The notes beneath the pieces were generated by a model. That model was not told the origin of the DNA. It did not search any database and saw nothing but the letters and a program-made list of their open reading frames with translations. This document shows, piece after piece, positions 33,992-42,828 of a stretch of DNA of 64,000 nt. Within the stretch, counting starts at the first letter, position 1; every line of letters starts with the position of its first letter. The stretch is from Priestia koreensis (GTDB lineage: Bacteria; Bacillota; Bacilli; Bacillales; Bacillaceae_H), in contig NZ_LILC01000002.1 of the NCBI RefSeq assembly GCF_001274935.1, positions 205,924 through 269,923 on the forward strand. The letters run 5' to 3'. A program made the position numbers and the translations under genes.

Positions 33992-35236
33992 ATGAAGGAG
34001 TCAGAGGAATCAAAAAAATATAGCCGACGAGATATGCTGAAAATGTCTCTTCTGACCGGAGCAGGTGTAGCAGTAAGCGCAAGTGGGATTGGCGGAGCTG
34101 TCGCGGCAATGGGCGGACTAGGTTCCAAAAAGGCAACCGCAGAGCCGCATGAAGACGACGATGCCATCTCCTTTTATGGGAAGCATCAGGCAGGGATTAT
34201 CACTCCGCAGCAAACGTATTTGTATGTAGCGTCTTTTACACTGTTAACAGATGATAAAAAAGCGGTCATTTCTCTCTTTAAAAAGTGGACCGAAATGGCG
34301 GCTGCGATGAGTGCAGGATCTGTCAACGAAACGTACGGAAACGACTGGCTTCCACCGAGTGATACAGGCGAAGCAGTCGATTTATCAGCGGCACGCTTAA
34401 CGATGACGTTTGGATTTGGGCCGACTTTTTTTGAGAAAAACGGGAAGGATCGTTTTGGAATTGCATCGAAAAAGCCAAAACACCTGCAAGATATTCCGCC
34501 GATGCCGCGTGACGATCTACAAGAGCCGTTTGTTGGCGGAGATGTATGTATTCAAGTGTGCGCCGATGACCAGCAGGTGGCGTTTCATGCGATTCGTAAT
34601 TTTATTAAATCAAGCGTTGGAAAAGCCGAGCTTAAGTGGATGCAGTCTGGATTCATTAGTGGTAAGGACGGCATGACGCCTCGTAACTTGTTTGGTTTTA
34701 AAGACGGAACCGCCAATGCCGCCTCAACGAACACACGTGCACATGATCAAATCATTTGGGCAAATCAAGGTGAGCCTGATTGGATGCAGGGAGGCTCCTA
34801 CATGGCGTGCCGAAAGATCAAGATGTTCCTTGAAGTATGGGATCGATCTTCACTAAAAGATCAGGAAGACACCTTTGGTCGTAAAAAGGATAGCGGGGCG
34901 CCTTACGGAAAAGCGAAGGAGCATGACAAGGTGAACCTGAGTCAGCTTCCGAAAACGTCTCATACGGCGATTGCGAAAGGATCAGGACAGCAAATTTACC
35001 GCCGTGCGTATTCCTATACAGACGGTGTGGATACAAAAACGGGCTATGTAGATGCAGGACTGATGTTCATTGCCTATCAAAAAAATCCGACACAACAGTT
35101 TCTCCCGATGCTCCTTATGCTCTCAAAGCAGGACAAGCTGAATGAGTATACGAAGCATATCGGAAGCGCGATGTTTGCCTGTCCAAAAGGAATTAAAAAA
35201 GGCTCTTACATCGGAAAAGAGCTGTTAGAAGCATAA
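33992..35236 (+). CDS. efeB: EfeB, Tat-exported Dyp-type heme peroxidase
   Basis: A 414-residue dye-decolourising-type peroxidase. The N-terminus has a twin-arginine signal, SRRDMLKMSLLTGAG, ending in an alanine-rich stretch. The heme-pocket signature GFKDGTANAAS (GxxDG) and the later IYRRAYSY region with the proximal histidine nearby are family hallmarks. In EfeUOB, EfeB oxidises ferrous to ferric iron before uptake. It is the third gene of the operon, 30 bases after efeO, with SD AAGGAGG. Tat export links it functionally to tatA about 1.7 kb away. Confidence 0.93.
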   Translation: MKESEESKKYSRRDMLKMSLLTGAGVAVSASGIGGAVAAMGGLGSKKATAEPHEDDDAISFYGKHQAGIITPQQTYLYVASFTLLTDDKKAVISLFKKWTEMAAAMSAGSVNETYGNDWLPPSDTGEAVDLSAARLTMTFGFGPTFFEKNGKDRFGIASKKPKHLQDIPPMPRDDLQEPFVGGDVCIQVCADDQQVAFHAIRNFIKSSVGKAELKWMQSGFISGKDGMTPRNLFGFKDGTANAASTNTRAHDQIIWANQGEPDWMQGGSYMACRKIKMFLEVWDRSSLKDQEDTFGRKKDSGAPYGKAKEHDKVNLSQLPKTSHTAIAKGSGQQIYRRAYSYTDGVDTKTGYVDAGLMFIAYQKNPTQQFLPMLLMLSKQDKLNEYTKHIGSAMFACPKGIKKGSYIGKELLEA

Positions 35237-35237
35237 A

Positions 35238-35269
35238 AAAAGTCAGAAGGGATCATTCCTTCTGACTTT
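35238..35269. terminator. bidirectional terminator, efeB / phoA
   Basis: AAAGTCAGAAGG pairs with CCTTCTGACTTT, with an A-run on the left. Confidence 0.88.
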
Positions 35270-35275
35270 CGTGTG

Positions 35276-36721
35276 TTAACGGTGCTTTTTCTTCATATCA
35301 AGAATGTAGAAAATGTTTTCAGCTTGCTGCGTGTTATCGATGAGACCAGAGAACATTTCTTTTCCTGGGCCATACGCATACACGCCAACCTCTTCACCTG
35401 TATGACCAGACGTTGTCCAGCCAGTGTGAGAGCGCATATTGATAATTTTTTCAATTGCGTCATCGATCTTCACTGCGTTTTTAGATGCAGCGGCATCCTT
35501 TACGGATTGAAGCTCTTCAGGCGTCAATTTTAAGTCAAGGTACTGAGCTAACGTTTCGTCAACAGAAGCTCCTTTTACGATTTGATCTGCCATGTAATTG
35601 GGCGTTCGTTTCGCTGCTTTAATAGGAGCCGTATCCCAGTTATAGATTCCTGTTCCTTTTTCATCGTTTGCACCAAGTGAGAAGCCACCTGTCGAATGGT
35701 CAGCCGTCGCAACAACAAGGGTATGCTTGTCTTTTTTCGCAAAGTCAATGGCTGCTTTATAAGCACGCTCAAAGTCTTCCATTTCGCTCATCGCGCCCAC
35801 AACGTCGTTATCATGGCCTGCCCAGTCGATTTGACTTCCTTCTACCATTAAGAAGAATCCGTCTTTGTTGGATTTTAATCGATCAATGGCTGAGGTCGTC
35901 ATGTCTTGTAACGAAGGCGTTTCGTTTGGACGATCAATCATATTAGGTAAGCCGCCGTCTGCGAACAGACCAAGAACCTGCTTGTCCTTGCTTTTAAGCA
36001 GCTCATCCTTTGATGTGACGTAACGGAATCCGTCTTTTTGGAACTTTTTCGTTAAATCAACGTCTTTACGGACAAAGTTACCTTTACCGCCACCGAGCAT
36101 TACGTCGATCTTATGTTTTCCATTAATCATTTCATTGTAGTAATCATCCGCAAGTTGATCCATGTTTTTTCGGCTTTCATCATGAGCACCGAATGAAGCA
36201 GGAGTTGCGTGCGTAATTTCCGATGTTGCGACTAATCCGGTTGACATCCCGTTTTCTTTTGCTTGTTCAAGAACCGTTTTGATTTCGTGCTTTTGTTTAT
36301 CAACCGCAATTGCGTTGTTGTACGTTTTTTTACCACCTGACATAGCCGTCGCAGCAGCGGCAGAGTCGGTAATGTTCTCGTGGTCATCATCAGAGTATGT
36401 CGTTTGCATCCCAACAAAGTGCTTATCAAATTCTGTTAGCTCTTTTTGAGGGGTATTTGGATTATCTTTCATGTAGCGATGAGCGGCCATATAAGAAGGA
36501 CCCATCCCATCTCCAATCATAAAGATCACGTTTTTAATTTCAGGATGCTTCTTTTTAATTTCTTTCATGGCTTCCTGCTGAAGCTCATTTTGAGTTTGAT
36601 AGGTAGGCTTTTGTTCAGCGGCATCAGAACGATCAAATAGGCCTGTTCCGATCATGGCACCGACGGCTAAAGTAGATAAAGTAGCAAATGGAATCATTTT
36701 TTTCTTCCAGCTTTTTTTCAT
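35276..36721 (-). CDS. phoA: alkaline phosphatase (PhoA/PhoB family)
   Basis: A 481-residue exported metallophosphatase. The signal peptide covers about residues 1-34 (basic KKSWKKK, hydrophobic core, cut near DAAEQ). Catalytic features: FMIGDGMGPSY with Asp71 as metal ligand, TDSAAAATA with the nucleophile serine near 120, THATPASFGAH, MVEGSQIDWAGHDND, ATADHSTGGFS and the final SHTGWTTSGHTGEEV with a zinc histidine. It releases phosphate from organic esters outside the cell. The ATG at 36721 is about 10 bases after GGGAG; a TTG nine bases earlier is too close. A Pho-box array lies upstream. Confidence 0.93.
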   Translation of the reverse strand: MKKSWKKKMIPFATLSTLAVGAMIGTGLFDRSDAAEQKPTYQTQNELQQEAMKEIKKKHPEIKNVIFMIGDGMGPSYMAAHRYMKDNPNTPQKELTEFDKHFVGMQTTYSDDDHENITDSAAAATAMSGGKKTYNNAIAVDKQKHEIKTVLEQAKENGMSTGLVATSEITHATPASFGAHDESRKNMDQLADDYYNEMINGKHKIDVMLGGGKGNFVRKDVDLTKKFQKDGFRYVTSKDELLKSKDKQVLGLFADGGLPNMIDRPNETPSLQDMTTSAIDRLKSNKDGFFLMVEGSQIDWAGHDNDVVGAMSEMEDFERAYKAAIDFAKKDKHTLVVATADHSTGGFSLGANDEKGTGIYNWDTAPIKAAKRTPNYMADQIVKGASVDETLAQYLDLKLTPEELQSVKDAAASKNAVKIDDAIEKIINMRSHTGWTTSGHTGEEVGVYAYGPGKEMFSGLIDNTQQAENIFYILDMKKKHR

Positions 36722-36771
36722 TGTGTACAAGCTCCCTTCAACTTTTATTATCTCTAAGGGTAGAGGAAAAA

Positions 36772-36809
36772 TGTGAATGTTCTGTGAAGGGCTGTTTAAA
36801 AATTGTTAA
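36772..36809 (-). promoter_or_regulatory. Pho box upstream of alkaline phosphatase
   Basis: On the minus strand four hexamers, TTAACA, TAAACA, TTCACA and TTCACA, follow one another with spacings of 11, 10 and 11 bases. This is the PhoP dimer-array pattern (TT[AT]ACA plus about five bases), located some 50-90 bases before the start codon, so phosphate starvation should induce the gene. Confidence 0.75.
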
Positions 36810-36897
36810 GAAACCATATCGATTTTGTGACAAGTTAGAATGATTACGAAGAAGATTGAGATGAAAAGGAGAGGTAGATAGAGACAGAAGATAGGCA

Positions 36898-36934
36898 TAA
36901 AAAAAGCATGACGCTAAAAGATCATTCGTCATGC
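36898..36934 (-). terminator. tatA terminator
   Basis: Minus-strand stem GCATGACG/CGTCATGC (36906-36934) followed by seven Ts. Confidence 0.9.
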
Positions 36935-36943
36935 AAGAAGTAC

Positions 36944-37135
36944 TTATACGTCTTTTTTTTCTAGTTTGTCTGTTTTTTCTGGTTGTTTGTCGTCATCCAT
37001 GATGCCTCTTGTCGCATCTTTAAATTCACGAAGTGTTTTACCAGCTGCTTTACCTAGTTCAGGCAATTTTTTTGGACCGAACAATAAAAGTGCTACAAAG
37101 ACAATTAAAGCAATTTCTCCAAATCCTAAATTCAT
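36944..37135 (-). CDS. tatA: Sec-independent protein translocase subunit TatA
   Basis: A 63-residue TatA/E protein: the short membrane helix GEIALIVFVALLLF, the FGPKKLPELG hinge with the invariant FGP, an amphipathic helix (KAAGKTLREFKDATRGI) and an acidic/basic tail. TatA oligomers form the pore that passes folded twin-arginine proteins. No tatC lies within view, so the docking subunit must be encoded elsewhere. EfeB, a Tat substrate, is encoded 1.7 kb away. The SD TTAGGAGA lies about 10 bases before the ATG. It is a single-gene unit with a terminator. Confidence 0.92.
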   Translation of the reverse strand: MNLGFGEIALIVFVALLLFGPKKLPELGKAAGKTLREFKDATRGIMDDDKQPEKTDKLEKKDV

Positions 37136-37671
37136 CTTAATCGTCTCCTAACGTCATAATAGTTTTCTAGCTTTATTATAACGTAATTGGGGGCAAAGAG
37201 ATAGTAAAAACAGTGTGATATGCTTCACAAAAACGGATACAGGGAGACGTTAAATAAGGTATGGATTTTTCAAGAAAAATAGGTATTTTTAAACTGTTGT
37301 AAAGCCAAACATTCCCTGTTATTTACGGTGTTTTATCGTCTTTAATAGGTATTTATTCCTAAAAATAAAAAAGGTTACACCATAATTTCACATTTTTAAT
37401 TCTACCCCCAAAAAATTTGCTATGATAGAGGCAACTCAAGAAAAATGAGTGAATTTGACCGTTTTTAAACGATCTGAAACAGTCTGAAACAGAGCATGAC
37501 GGAGGGGATAGAAGAGCACGGTTTCTTCATCTTAGCCATATGTAAGCAGGTGAAGACCTCTTTGGAGGCAGAGTACGTATAGACAAGAATTCTAAGACAG
37601 ATAAGTATAGACCACTAATAATGAAAACAAATAGTAGAGAAACAAATGAAGAGGAAAGGAGGACATGAAAA
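37136..37671. other. long intergenic region before the ECF sigma gene
   Basis: No gene is supported in these 536 bases. An extended -10 (TGC-TATGAT, TATGAT at 37421-37426) could start a leader of about 240 bases for the sigma-factor gene. A tandem 10-bp repeat, TCTGAAACAG twice (37473-37492), lies in that leader. GAAAC is the usual -35 core of ECF promoters, but I do not find a well-spaced -10. A small CCTC/GAGG hairpin is near 37557-37570. Confidence 0.4.
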
Positions 37672-38172
37672 ATGGATGGGTTTCAGGAGGAGCTCCATGC
37701 GTATATGGATATTGTTCAAAAGCACTTAATAAAAATTGGTGCAAATCCAGAGGATGCACAGGATGTGGCGCAGGAGACATTGTACAAATATTTAGTCAAC
37801 ATTGATTCGGTTGAAGCGGACAAAGTGAAAAGCTGGTTGTTTCGCGTGGCGGTGAACCATTATTACGATATGGCGAGACGAAAGCAGCGTAAGCAAAAAA
37901 TCGTTCAATCCTTTCAAATGGAAGACGGATATGAAACAACTTTACCTGAAGATGTACTGTTGAATAAAGAGAAACAATCCCTCATTAAAAAGGTTTTAAA
38001 TAAATTAAAGCCACAATATCGCGATTTATTGGTCATGAAGTACGGTCGTGAGTTAAAATATAAAGAGATATCTGATGAGTTGGATATTAATGTAGGCACT
38101 GTGAAGACAACTGTCCACAGAGCACGCAAAAAGTTTATTCAAGAGTATTGGAGGACAAATCAGGATGTTTGA
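37672..38172 (+). CDS. ECF-type RNA polymerase sigma factor
   Basis: A 166-residue sigma-70 family factor with only regions 2 and 4. Region 2 includes GANPEDAQDVAQETLYKYL (core-binding part) and KVKSWLFRVAVNHYYDMARRKQR (promoter -10 recognition). Region 4 has LKPQYRDLLVMKYGRELKYKEISDELDINVGTVKTTVHRARKKF, a helix-turn-helix for the -35 element. The eight-base overlap with the next gene, an anti-sigma factor, marks a typical ECF pair answering envelope stress. It is not obviously SigM, SigW, SigX, SigY or YlaC by sequence. SD AGGAAAGGAGG. Confidence 0.88.
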   Translation: MDGFQEELHAYMDIVQKHLIKIGANPEDAQDVAQETLYKYLVNIDSVEADKVKSWLFRVAVNHYYDMARRKQRKQKIVQSFQMEDGYETTLPEDVLLNKEKQSLIKKVLNKLKPQYRDLLVMKYGRELKYKEISDELDINVGTVKTTVHRARKKFIQEYWRTNQDV

Positions 38173-39121
38173 GGACCATCATTCTCAGGGGTCACCTGGC
38201 AATGGCCGATTTCAACAAGTGGTGAAGCGTGCGCAGCGAAAGACTATCTTTCGAACGATCATCATCGCGGCGATTGTATCGACTGTTCTGATTGTTTTGT
38301 TCCTACTAACAAGCAATTTGTTATTAAAAGAGCGAATAAAAAAAGAAAATCGATACCGCACAAGCTGGTATCACATCGCATCACCGAATATTGAAGAAAA
38401 GCGCACGGTTCACCACAACCATATTTTTTTGGTTACAGAAACGACAACCTTTATAAAAGAAATTAACAACCGACCTATTCCATGGGACACGGTTACGCGT
38501 GAGTACGGTCCTTTTGGAAAGGCAAAGACGATTGACCCGCTATGGGGAGAGACGGGATCATACAATGATTCCGAAAAAAGATGGGATTATTACGATGAAA
38601 AAACGGGGGAACGCGCGCTCGTTTTTTACCATCCCAGCATTTATTACCGATCCTTTCCGCAAGATTTGGACGAGTTAGATAAAATGGATCCCAATTTAAA
38701 TGCGGAGTTTTCCTTATCTTTTGATAAGCCTTACACGGTCAAACAAGTTCGAAATATGATTTTATCTGATCATCTCGATTGGATGTGGGTAGATTCCTAT
38801 TCAAAGCGTGAGCTAAAGGACCGAAATGCACAGACGGAACCACGAGAGGTGTACACCGCCTCTAGCGTGTATGGTTTTAAAAGCGCTGATTACGGACCTG
38901 ATTTATTTATGAGCTCACTTCACGCATTAAAAGACCAGGAGCCTTATGCAAAAAAAGTTGCGCCTATTTTAAAGTCACTAAAAGAGAAAGAAGTACACTC
39001 TCCTCGTGATTTGCGAGTCATTGGCGTCATTATTAGCGGGTTGCCTCAGGATCTCAAGCGCTATCAAAATAAGCCTTATATTCGAGCATCCGTGCTAGGA
39101 GCTACGGTAGAGAAGTATTAA
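38165..39121 (+). CDS. membrane anti-sigma factor (Sigma_reg N/C type)
   Basis: A 318-residue protein with a short cytosolic N-terminus (residues 1-30), one membrane helix (about 33-57, IIIAAIVSTVLIVLFLLTS) and a large extracytoplasmic domain. The latter resembles the anti-sigma factor C-terminal domain, with the start of the outer part reading YHIASPNIEE and later VYGFKSADYGPDLFMSSL and RVIGVIISGLPQDL. It should hold the upstream sigma factor inactive until an envelope signal is sensed. It overlaps the sigma gene by eight bases, so translation is probably coupled. Confidence 0.82.
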   Translation: MFEDHHSQGSPGNGRFQQVVKRAQRKTIFRTIIIAAIVSTVLIVLFLLTSNLLLKERIKKENRYRTSWYHIASPNIEEKRTVHHNHIFLVTETTTFIKEINNRPIPWDTVTREYGPFGKAKTIDPLWGETGSYNDSEKRWDYYDEKTGERALVFYHPSIYYRSFPQDLDELDKMDPNLNAEFSLSFDKPYTVKQVRNMILSDHLDWMWVDSYSKRELKDRNAQTEPREVYTASSVYGFKSADYGPDLFMSSLHALKDQEPYAKKVAPILKSLKEKEVHSPRDLRVIGVIISGLPQDLKRYQNKPYIRASVLGATVEKY

Positions 39122-39160
39122 AAACAAGCCTTCGTCTTTGACGAGGGCTTGTTTTTTTAT
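39121..39160 (+). terminator. sigma operon terminator
   Basis: AAAACAAGCCTTCGTC (39121-39136) pairs with GACGAGGGCTTGTTTT, followed by more Ts. Confidence 0.92.
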
Positions 39161-39209
39161 GGAGAAAAGTTAATGGATAAGTGAACGGATGAAACAAACC
39201 CTAACACGA

Positions 39210-39248
39210 ACAAAGGCAAAACCTAAGCAGGTTTTGCCTTTGTTTTTA
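39210..39248. terminator. bidirectional terminator before DUF3298 gene end
   Basis: ACAAAGGCAAAACC (39210-39223) pairs with GGTTTTGCCTTTGT (39230-39243). It mainly serves the minus-strand gene ending at 39271. Confidence 0.85.
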
Positions 39249-39270
39249 ACATTTTATTAATGGCGTTGCA

Positions 39271-40185
39271 TTATTTCGTATATAACGTATGAGGAATAAA
39301 GATTGCTGGTGTGCCTGCTGCGTATGGACCGACTTCATATGGTTGGAACATGATGCCGATTCCGCGCGTTTGGAAGTAGAACGGGCGAGATTCATCAATT
39401 TTAACGTCTGAGAGTTTTTCGACGTCAAACATGCCGTTTTGGTTCATCATGTAGTTAAAGGCATATTGCTGTACTGCACTATTTTTATGGTTGATGACTG
39501 TACCTAAGCTGTAGCGTTCACCGGTATTTGTGTCGAAGTTATAGGATTTTAGCCAATAGATTCCGTGTGCACCACCTGTATACTCACCGTCATTCATCAT
39601 CACGCTTAATTTACCTTGCATATTAAACTTGATTTCATAGGAATTATAATACTCCCAAGCGTACCACGGGTAGCTTCCATCGTAATCTTTCTTCGCTTTC
39701 GCTTCTTCTTTTTTCAGTGATACAGATGCATTGTACGAACGCTCTGCGTGCATGGAGAGGACGCGGTTAATTCGAGTTTGCGCTTGTGTGTTCGCCATTC
39801 CCGTTACTTGAGGATATGAAATTTTGTTTTTGTACATCTTTTTCACGACTTTAACAGGCTCTTGCTGTGGCACTGCGCTATACGTAACGGAAGTTCCTGG
39901 CTTCACATATTGATAACTTCCTACATAATACATGTCGTCAATCATCGAGAATACGCGAACCTCTTCACCTGCTTTTAGCATGCGCGCTTTTGTTAACGAG
40001 CCGTCCTTTTCCTTTTTCCACATTTGTGTGTCGGTTTTGATCGTTAACGTGCCGATTTGTCCTTTAATGGGATCTAGGCTTTGTACCGCTTTTGGCTGTG
40101 TCATCGTGGATGCATGTGATGTAGACGCTGCACCAAACCCTAATAATAATGATGCTGCGACCGTTCCTGCTAATACTTTTTTCAT
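39271..40185 (-). CDS. secreted DUF4163/DUF3298-type protein, copy A
   Basis: A 304-residue exported protein (signal MKKVLAGTVAASLLLGFGAAST). Residues about 40-105 form an SH3-like unit (GQIGTLTIKTDTQMWKKEKDGSLTKARMLKAGEEVRVFS..YYVGSYQYVKPG). The rest resembles the DUF4163-DUF3298 region found in RsiV and PdaC: YPQVTGMANTQAQTRINRVLSMHAERSYN, DGEYTGGAHGIYWLKSYNFDTNTGERYSL and a late FYFQTRGIGIMFQPYEVGPYAAG. In RsiV this fold binds lysozyme; no catalytic deacetylase domain is present here. A clear paralogue is encoded at 40967-41872. Confidence 0.78.
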   Translation of the reverse strand: MKKVLAGTVAASLLLGFGAASTSHASTMTQPKAVQSLDPIKGQIGTLTIKTDTQMWKKEKDGSLTKARMLKAGEEVRVFSMIDDMYYVGSYQYVKPGTSVTYSAVPQQEPVKVVKKMYKNKISYPQVTGMANTQAQTRINRVLSMHAERSYNASVSLKKEEAKAKKDYDGSYPWYAWEYYNSYEIKFNMQGKLSVMMNDGEYTGGAHGIYWLKSYNFDTNTGERYSLGTVINHKNSAVQQYAFNYMMNQNGMFDVEKLSDVKIDESRPFYFQTRGIGIMFQPYEVGPYAAGTPAIFIPHTLYTK

Positions 40186-40482
40186 AATCAGTAACCTCCT
40201 TGTGATAACCCTAAAACCTTTCTCTTTTTCTCATTATAAGGTAAAGGAGAAAAAATGTGGACGATTTTACTGTAGTAAATGACTAAAGAAAACGGGGTAA
40301 ACCCTTAATGCTACAGGGTTTCTTTGGGGGAAATTAAAAATCTAACTGTATCGATAGGGGACGATCATAACAAAACGGATAAGAGAATGTGGAAGTTTAA
40401 AAAGGAACGCGGGGCGTGAAAAAGTGAAAATGGAATAGGATGGGTGCTTTTTTAAGATACTAGCCAAAAAGGAGATGAAGGA

Positions 40483-40926
40483 ATGAAGAAGTTACTCGTT
40501 TTGTGTGGATTGTCTCTCTTGATATGGACTCATCCCGTCTCGGCAAAGGAAACGTCATCCTATGATGTGAAAGGAATGGAGAAAGCAATCGACCATATGA
40601 TCGTCGATCAGTTTCAAGATGAGCTTCAGGATGCCGTCGCAGATTTTTATAAGCGGGACTCTGTTGAGCTTCAATATGATTGGAAAGAACAACGCTACGA
40701 CGTGGTAGAGTTAGAGCAATCCAAAGATGGTCACAAGTTACAGTATCCTTATGTCGTGACGTTCAATGTTCTTGTATACGACAGTAAGAAAAAAGAGAGA
40801 ATTGGAACAGATACGCTGACATTTGGTGTGGTTCCCGTAACCTCCAAGGAAACGGCGAAAAAACAAGGAAAAATGTTCAGCGTAGCAAAGCTCTTGAACT
40901 ATCGTCACGGAGAACCGATAAAATAA
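40483..40926 (+). CDS. secreted DUF3888-like protein
   Basis: A 147-residue exported protein: a signal peptide (MKKLLVLCGLSLLIWTHPVSA), then a small domain with YKRDSVELQYDWKEQRYDVVELEQ, KLQYPYVVTFNVLVYD and GTDTLTFGV. This resembles the Bacillus DUF3888 family of unknown function. It lies between two paralogous genes on the other strand. SD AAGGAGATGAAGG. Confidence 0.7.
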   Translation: MKKLLVLCGLSLLIWTHPVSAKETSSYDVKGMEKAIDHMIVDQFQDELQDAVADFYKRDSVELQYDWKEQRYDVVELEQSKDGHKLQYPYVVTFNVLVYDSKKKERIGTDTLTFGVVPVTSKETAKKQGKMFSVAKLLNYRHGEPIK

Positions 40927-40961
40927 AAAAGCTGTGAGGGATTGTTCCTCACAGCTTTTGT
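40926..40961. terminator. bidirectional terminator
   Basis: AAAAGCTGTGAGG (40927-40939) pairs with CCTCACAGCTTTT (40947-40959). Confidence 0.92.
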
Positions 40962-40966
40962 GTGAA

Positions 40967-41872
40967 TTAATAGTTGTAGACAGTGCTTGGAACAAAAATA
41001 GCCGGCATTCCCATTGCATAAGATGCGATTTCATATTCGGTGAACATGATCGCAACACCGTTGTTTTGGAAGTAAAAGGCGTTATCGTTGTTGACTGTAA
41101 TATCGTCTCTACTTTCGACGAAATAATTTTCATCATACGCGAGCTTGTTGTAGATATATTCTTCTGTATCGTACGTATGGTTTTTAAGAACGCTTATAAG
41201 ACTGTAACGATTTCCTGTATTAATATCAAAATTATACCCAGTCGCCCACTCTGTACCATGAGCTCCTCCAAGATAAACACCATCATACATAATAACGCTT
41301 AGTTTGTTTTGAGCATTATACTTTAGTTCATACGTTTGATAGTAGCTATAAGGAATCCAGTAAGGGTCACTTCCCCAGTTCTTTTTATCTTGTACTTCTT
41401 GTTTTTTTACTTCAATACTTGAATTGTAAGAGCGCTGTGCATGCATAAGCAACGTACGATTGATGCGTGCCTCCGCCTGTTTACTTGCAAGACCCTGCAC
41501 TTGCGGATAGGTCATACCTTTATAGCTTTTCTTCGTGACGGTTACACCGAACTGCTGCTTAACGGAAGCAGGAAGCACTTGATACTTTACGTTTGCACTT
41601 TTTTTCACGTATTGTGAACTTCCGACATAATACATTGTACTCGTTAATGAAAAGACGCGCACCGCCTCGCCAGCTTTTAGCATGCGTACTTTTACGTATT
41701 TTCCATTTCCTTGTTTCTTGAACAAATCAGTCGCTTTTACGACCGTTGCCTTTCCAATTTGTCCTTTAACCACTTCTTGATTTCCCCACATTACTTTTGC
41801 TTGTGTTAATGCAGGTGATGAAACCCCGATCAGCATGAACATAAGTATGCATGCAGTTAGAAGCTTTTTCAT
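40967..41872 (-). CDS. secreted DUF4163/DUF3298-type protein, copy B
   Basis: A 301-residue paralogue of the protein at 39271-40185, sharing order and motifs: a signal peptide, GQIGKATVVKATDLFKKQGN, VRMLKAGEAVRVFS, YYVGSSQYVKK, YPQVQGLASKQAEARINRTL, LMHAQRSYNSS, YLGGAHGTEWATGYNFD, NTGNRYSL and FYFQNNGVAIMFTEYEIASYAMG. The two copies are diverged over their whole length, so the duplication is old. The DUF3298-type GGAHG motif is kept in both. The role is unknown; an extracellular ligand-binding or envelope function is plausible. Confidence 0.78.
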   Translation of the reverse strand: MKKLLTACILMFMLIGVSSPALTQAKVMWGNQEVVKGQIGKATVVKATDLFKKQGNGKYVKVRMLKAGEAVRVFSLTSTMYYVGSSQYVKKSANVKYQVLPASVKQQFGVTVTKKSYKGMTYPQVQGLASKQAEARINRTLLMHAQRSYNSSIEVKKQEVQDKKNWGSDPYWIPYSYYQTYELKYNAQNKLSVIMYDGVYLGGAHGTEWATGYNFDINTGNRYSLISVLKNHTYDTEEYIYNKLAYDENYFVESRDDITVNNDNAFYFQNNGVAIMFTEYEIASYAMGMPAIFVPSTVYNY

Positions 41873-42121
41873 AATGATCCCCCTTGTGTGCGAGTTATGT
41901 AACTTTAAAAGTATAAAATAAACATGAATAAATTACCATATTTTTCTTTGGGTAAATAACCCATTGTTTATCCCGATTGACTAGTAGGTATTCAAGCAAC
42001 AACCAATGATTTTAAAACATCACGAGATTTCTCGGCGCCTTCTGCTGACAAGGGATAGAAAGAGAGTGTACAATAGATGGCAGAGAGATAGAAGAAAAGT
42101 TTGTAGAAAATAGGTGATCAT

Positions 42122-42793
42122 ATGAATGAGAAGCAGCTTGTAGGAGAAAAAGCGGTGGAGTATGTGAAGGATGGTATGATCGTGGGCCTCGGCACGGGAT
42201 CGACCGTTTACTATACCATTTTAAAGCTTGGAAAGCTTGTGCAAGAAGGTCTTCAAATTAAAGGGATTCCAACATCAGTGCAAACAGCGATGTTAGCAAA
42301 AGAGTTAAACATTCCACTCGTAGAGCTAAAAGACGTTGAGCACATTGACGTTGCGATTGACGGAGCAGATGAAGTAGATGGTCAAGCAGCGCTTATTAAA
42401 GGTGGCGGCGGTGCGCTTTTACGCGAAAAAATCATTGCACGCGCTTCCAAAATGTTCGTTGTAGTGGCTGATGCGAAGAAAAACGTGCAAACGCTTGGGG
42501 CATTTTCTCTTCCGGTTGAAGTCGTTCCGTTCGGATTCGAAATGACGGCTCGTCATATTGCGAAGCTAGGCTGTGAACCTGTTCTCCGTCTAAATCCAGC
42601 AGGTGAAGCATTCATATCAGATAACGGAAACTATATTTTAGATTGTCCGTTTCCAGAAATCAATCGCCCCGCTGAATTAGAACGTGCGCTGAACATGATT
42701 CCAGGCGTTGTTGAAAACGGTTTGTTCGTTGACATGGCAGACGTGGTGATTACAGTAGATGAACATCAGCAGGTGAAGGTTACAACGGTATAA
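42122..42793 (+). CDS. rpiA: ribose-5-phosphate isomerase A
   Basis: A 223-residue cytosolic enzyme interconverting ribose 5-phosphate and ribulose 5-phosphate in the pentose phosphate pathway. Signature stretches: VGLGTGSTVYYTILKLG (phosphate binding), GIPTSVQTAMLAKELNIPL, DVAIDGADEVDGQAALIKGGGGALLREKI (with catalytic Asp, Glu and Lys) and VEVVPFGFEMTA. The length is normal for RpiA. The start is ATG 42122 with a weak SD (AATAGGTGAT). It is monocistronic with a terminator. Confidence 0.95.
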   Translation: MNEKQLVGEKAVEYVKDGMIVGLGTGSTVYYTILKLGKLVQEGLQIKGIPTSVQTAMLAKELNIPLVELKDVEHIDVAIDGADEVDGQAALIKGGGGALLREKIIARASKMFVVVADAKKNVQTLGAFSLPVEVVPFGFEMTARHIAKLGCEPVLRLNPAGEAFISDNGNYILDCPFPEINRPAELERALNMIPGVVENGLFVDMADVVITVDEHQQVKVTTV

Positions 42794-42827
42794 GAAAAGC
42801 CATCTTCTTTTGAAGGTGGCTTTTTTA
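42794..42827 (+). terminator. rpiA terminator
   Basis: AAAAGCCATCTTC (42795-42807) pairs with GAAGGTGGCTTTT. Confidence 0.9.
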
Positions 42828-42828
42828 C

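Noticed and set aside
37473..37600. ECF-type autoregulated promoter before the sigma gene
   Set aside because: Tandem TGAAAC motifs and a distant CGTATA are present, but no pair has the 16-17 base spacing required.
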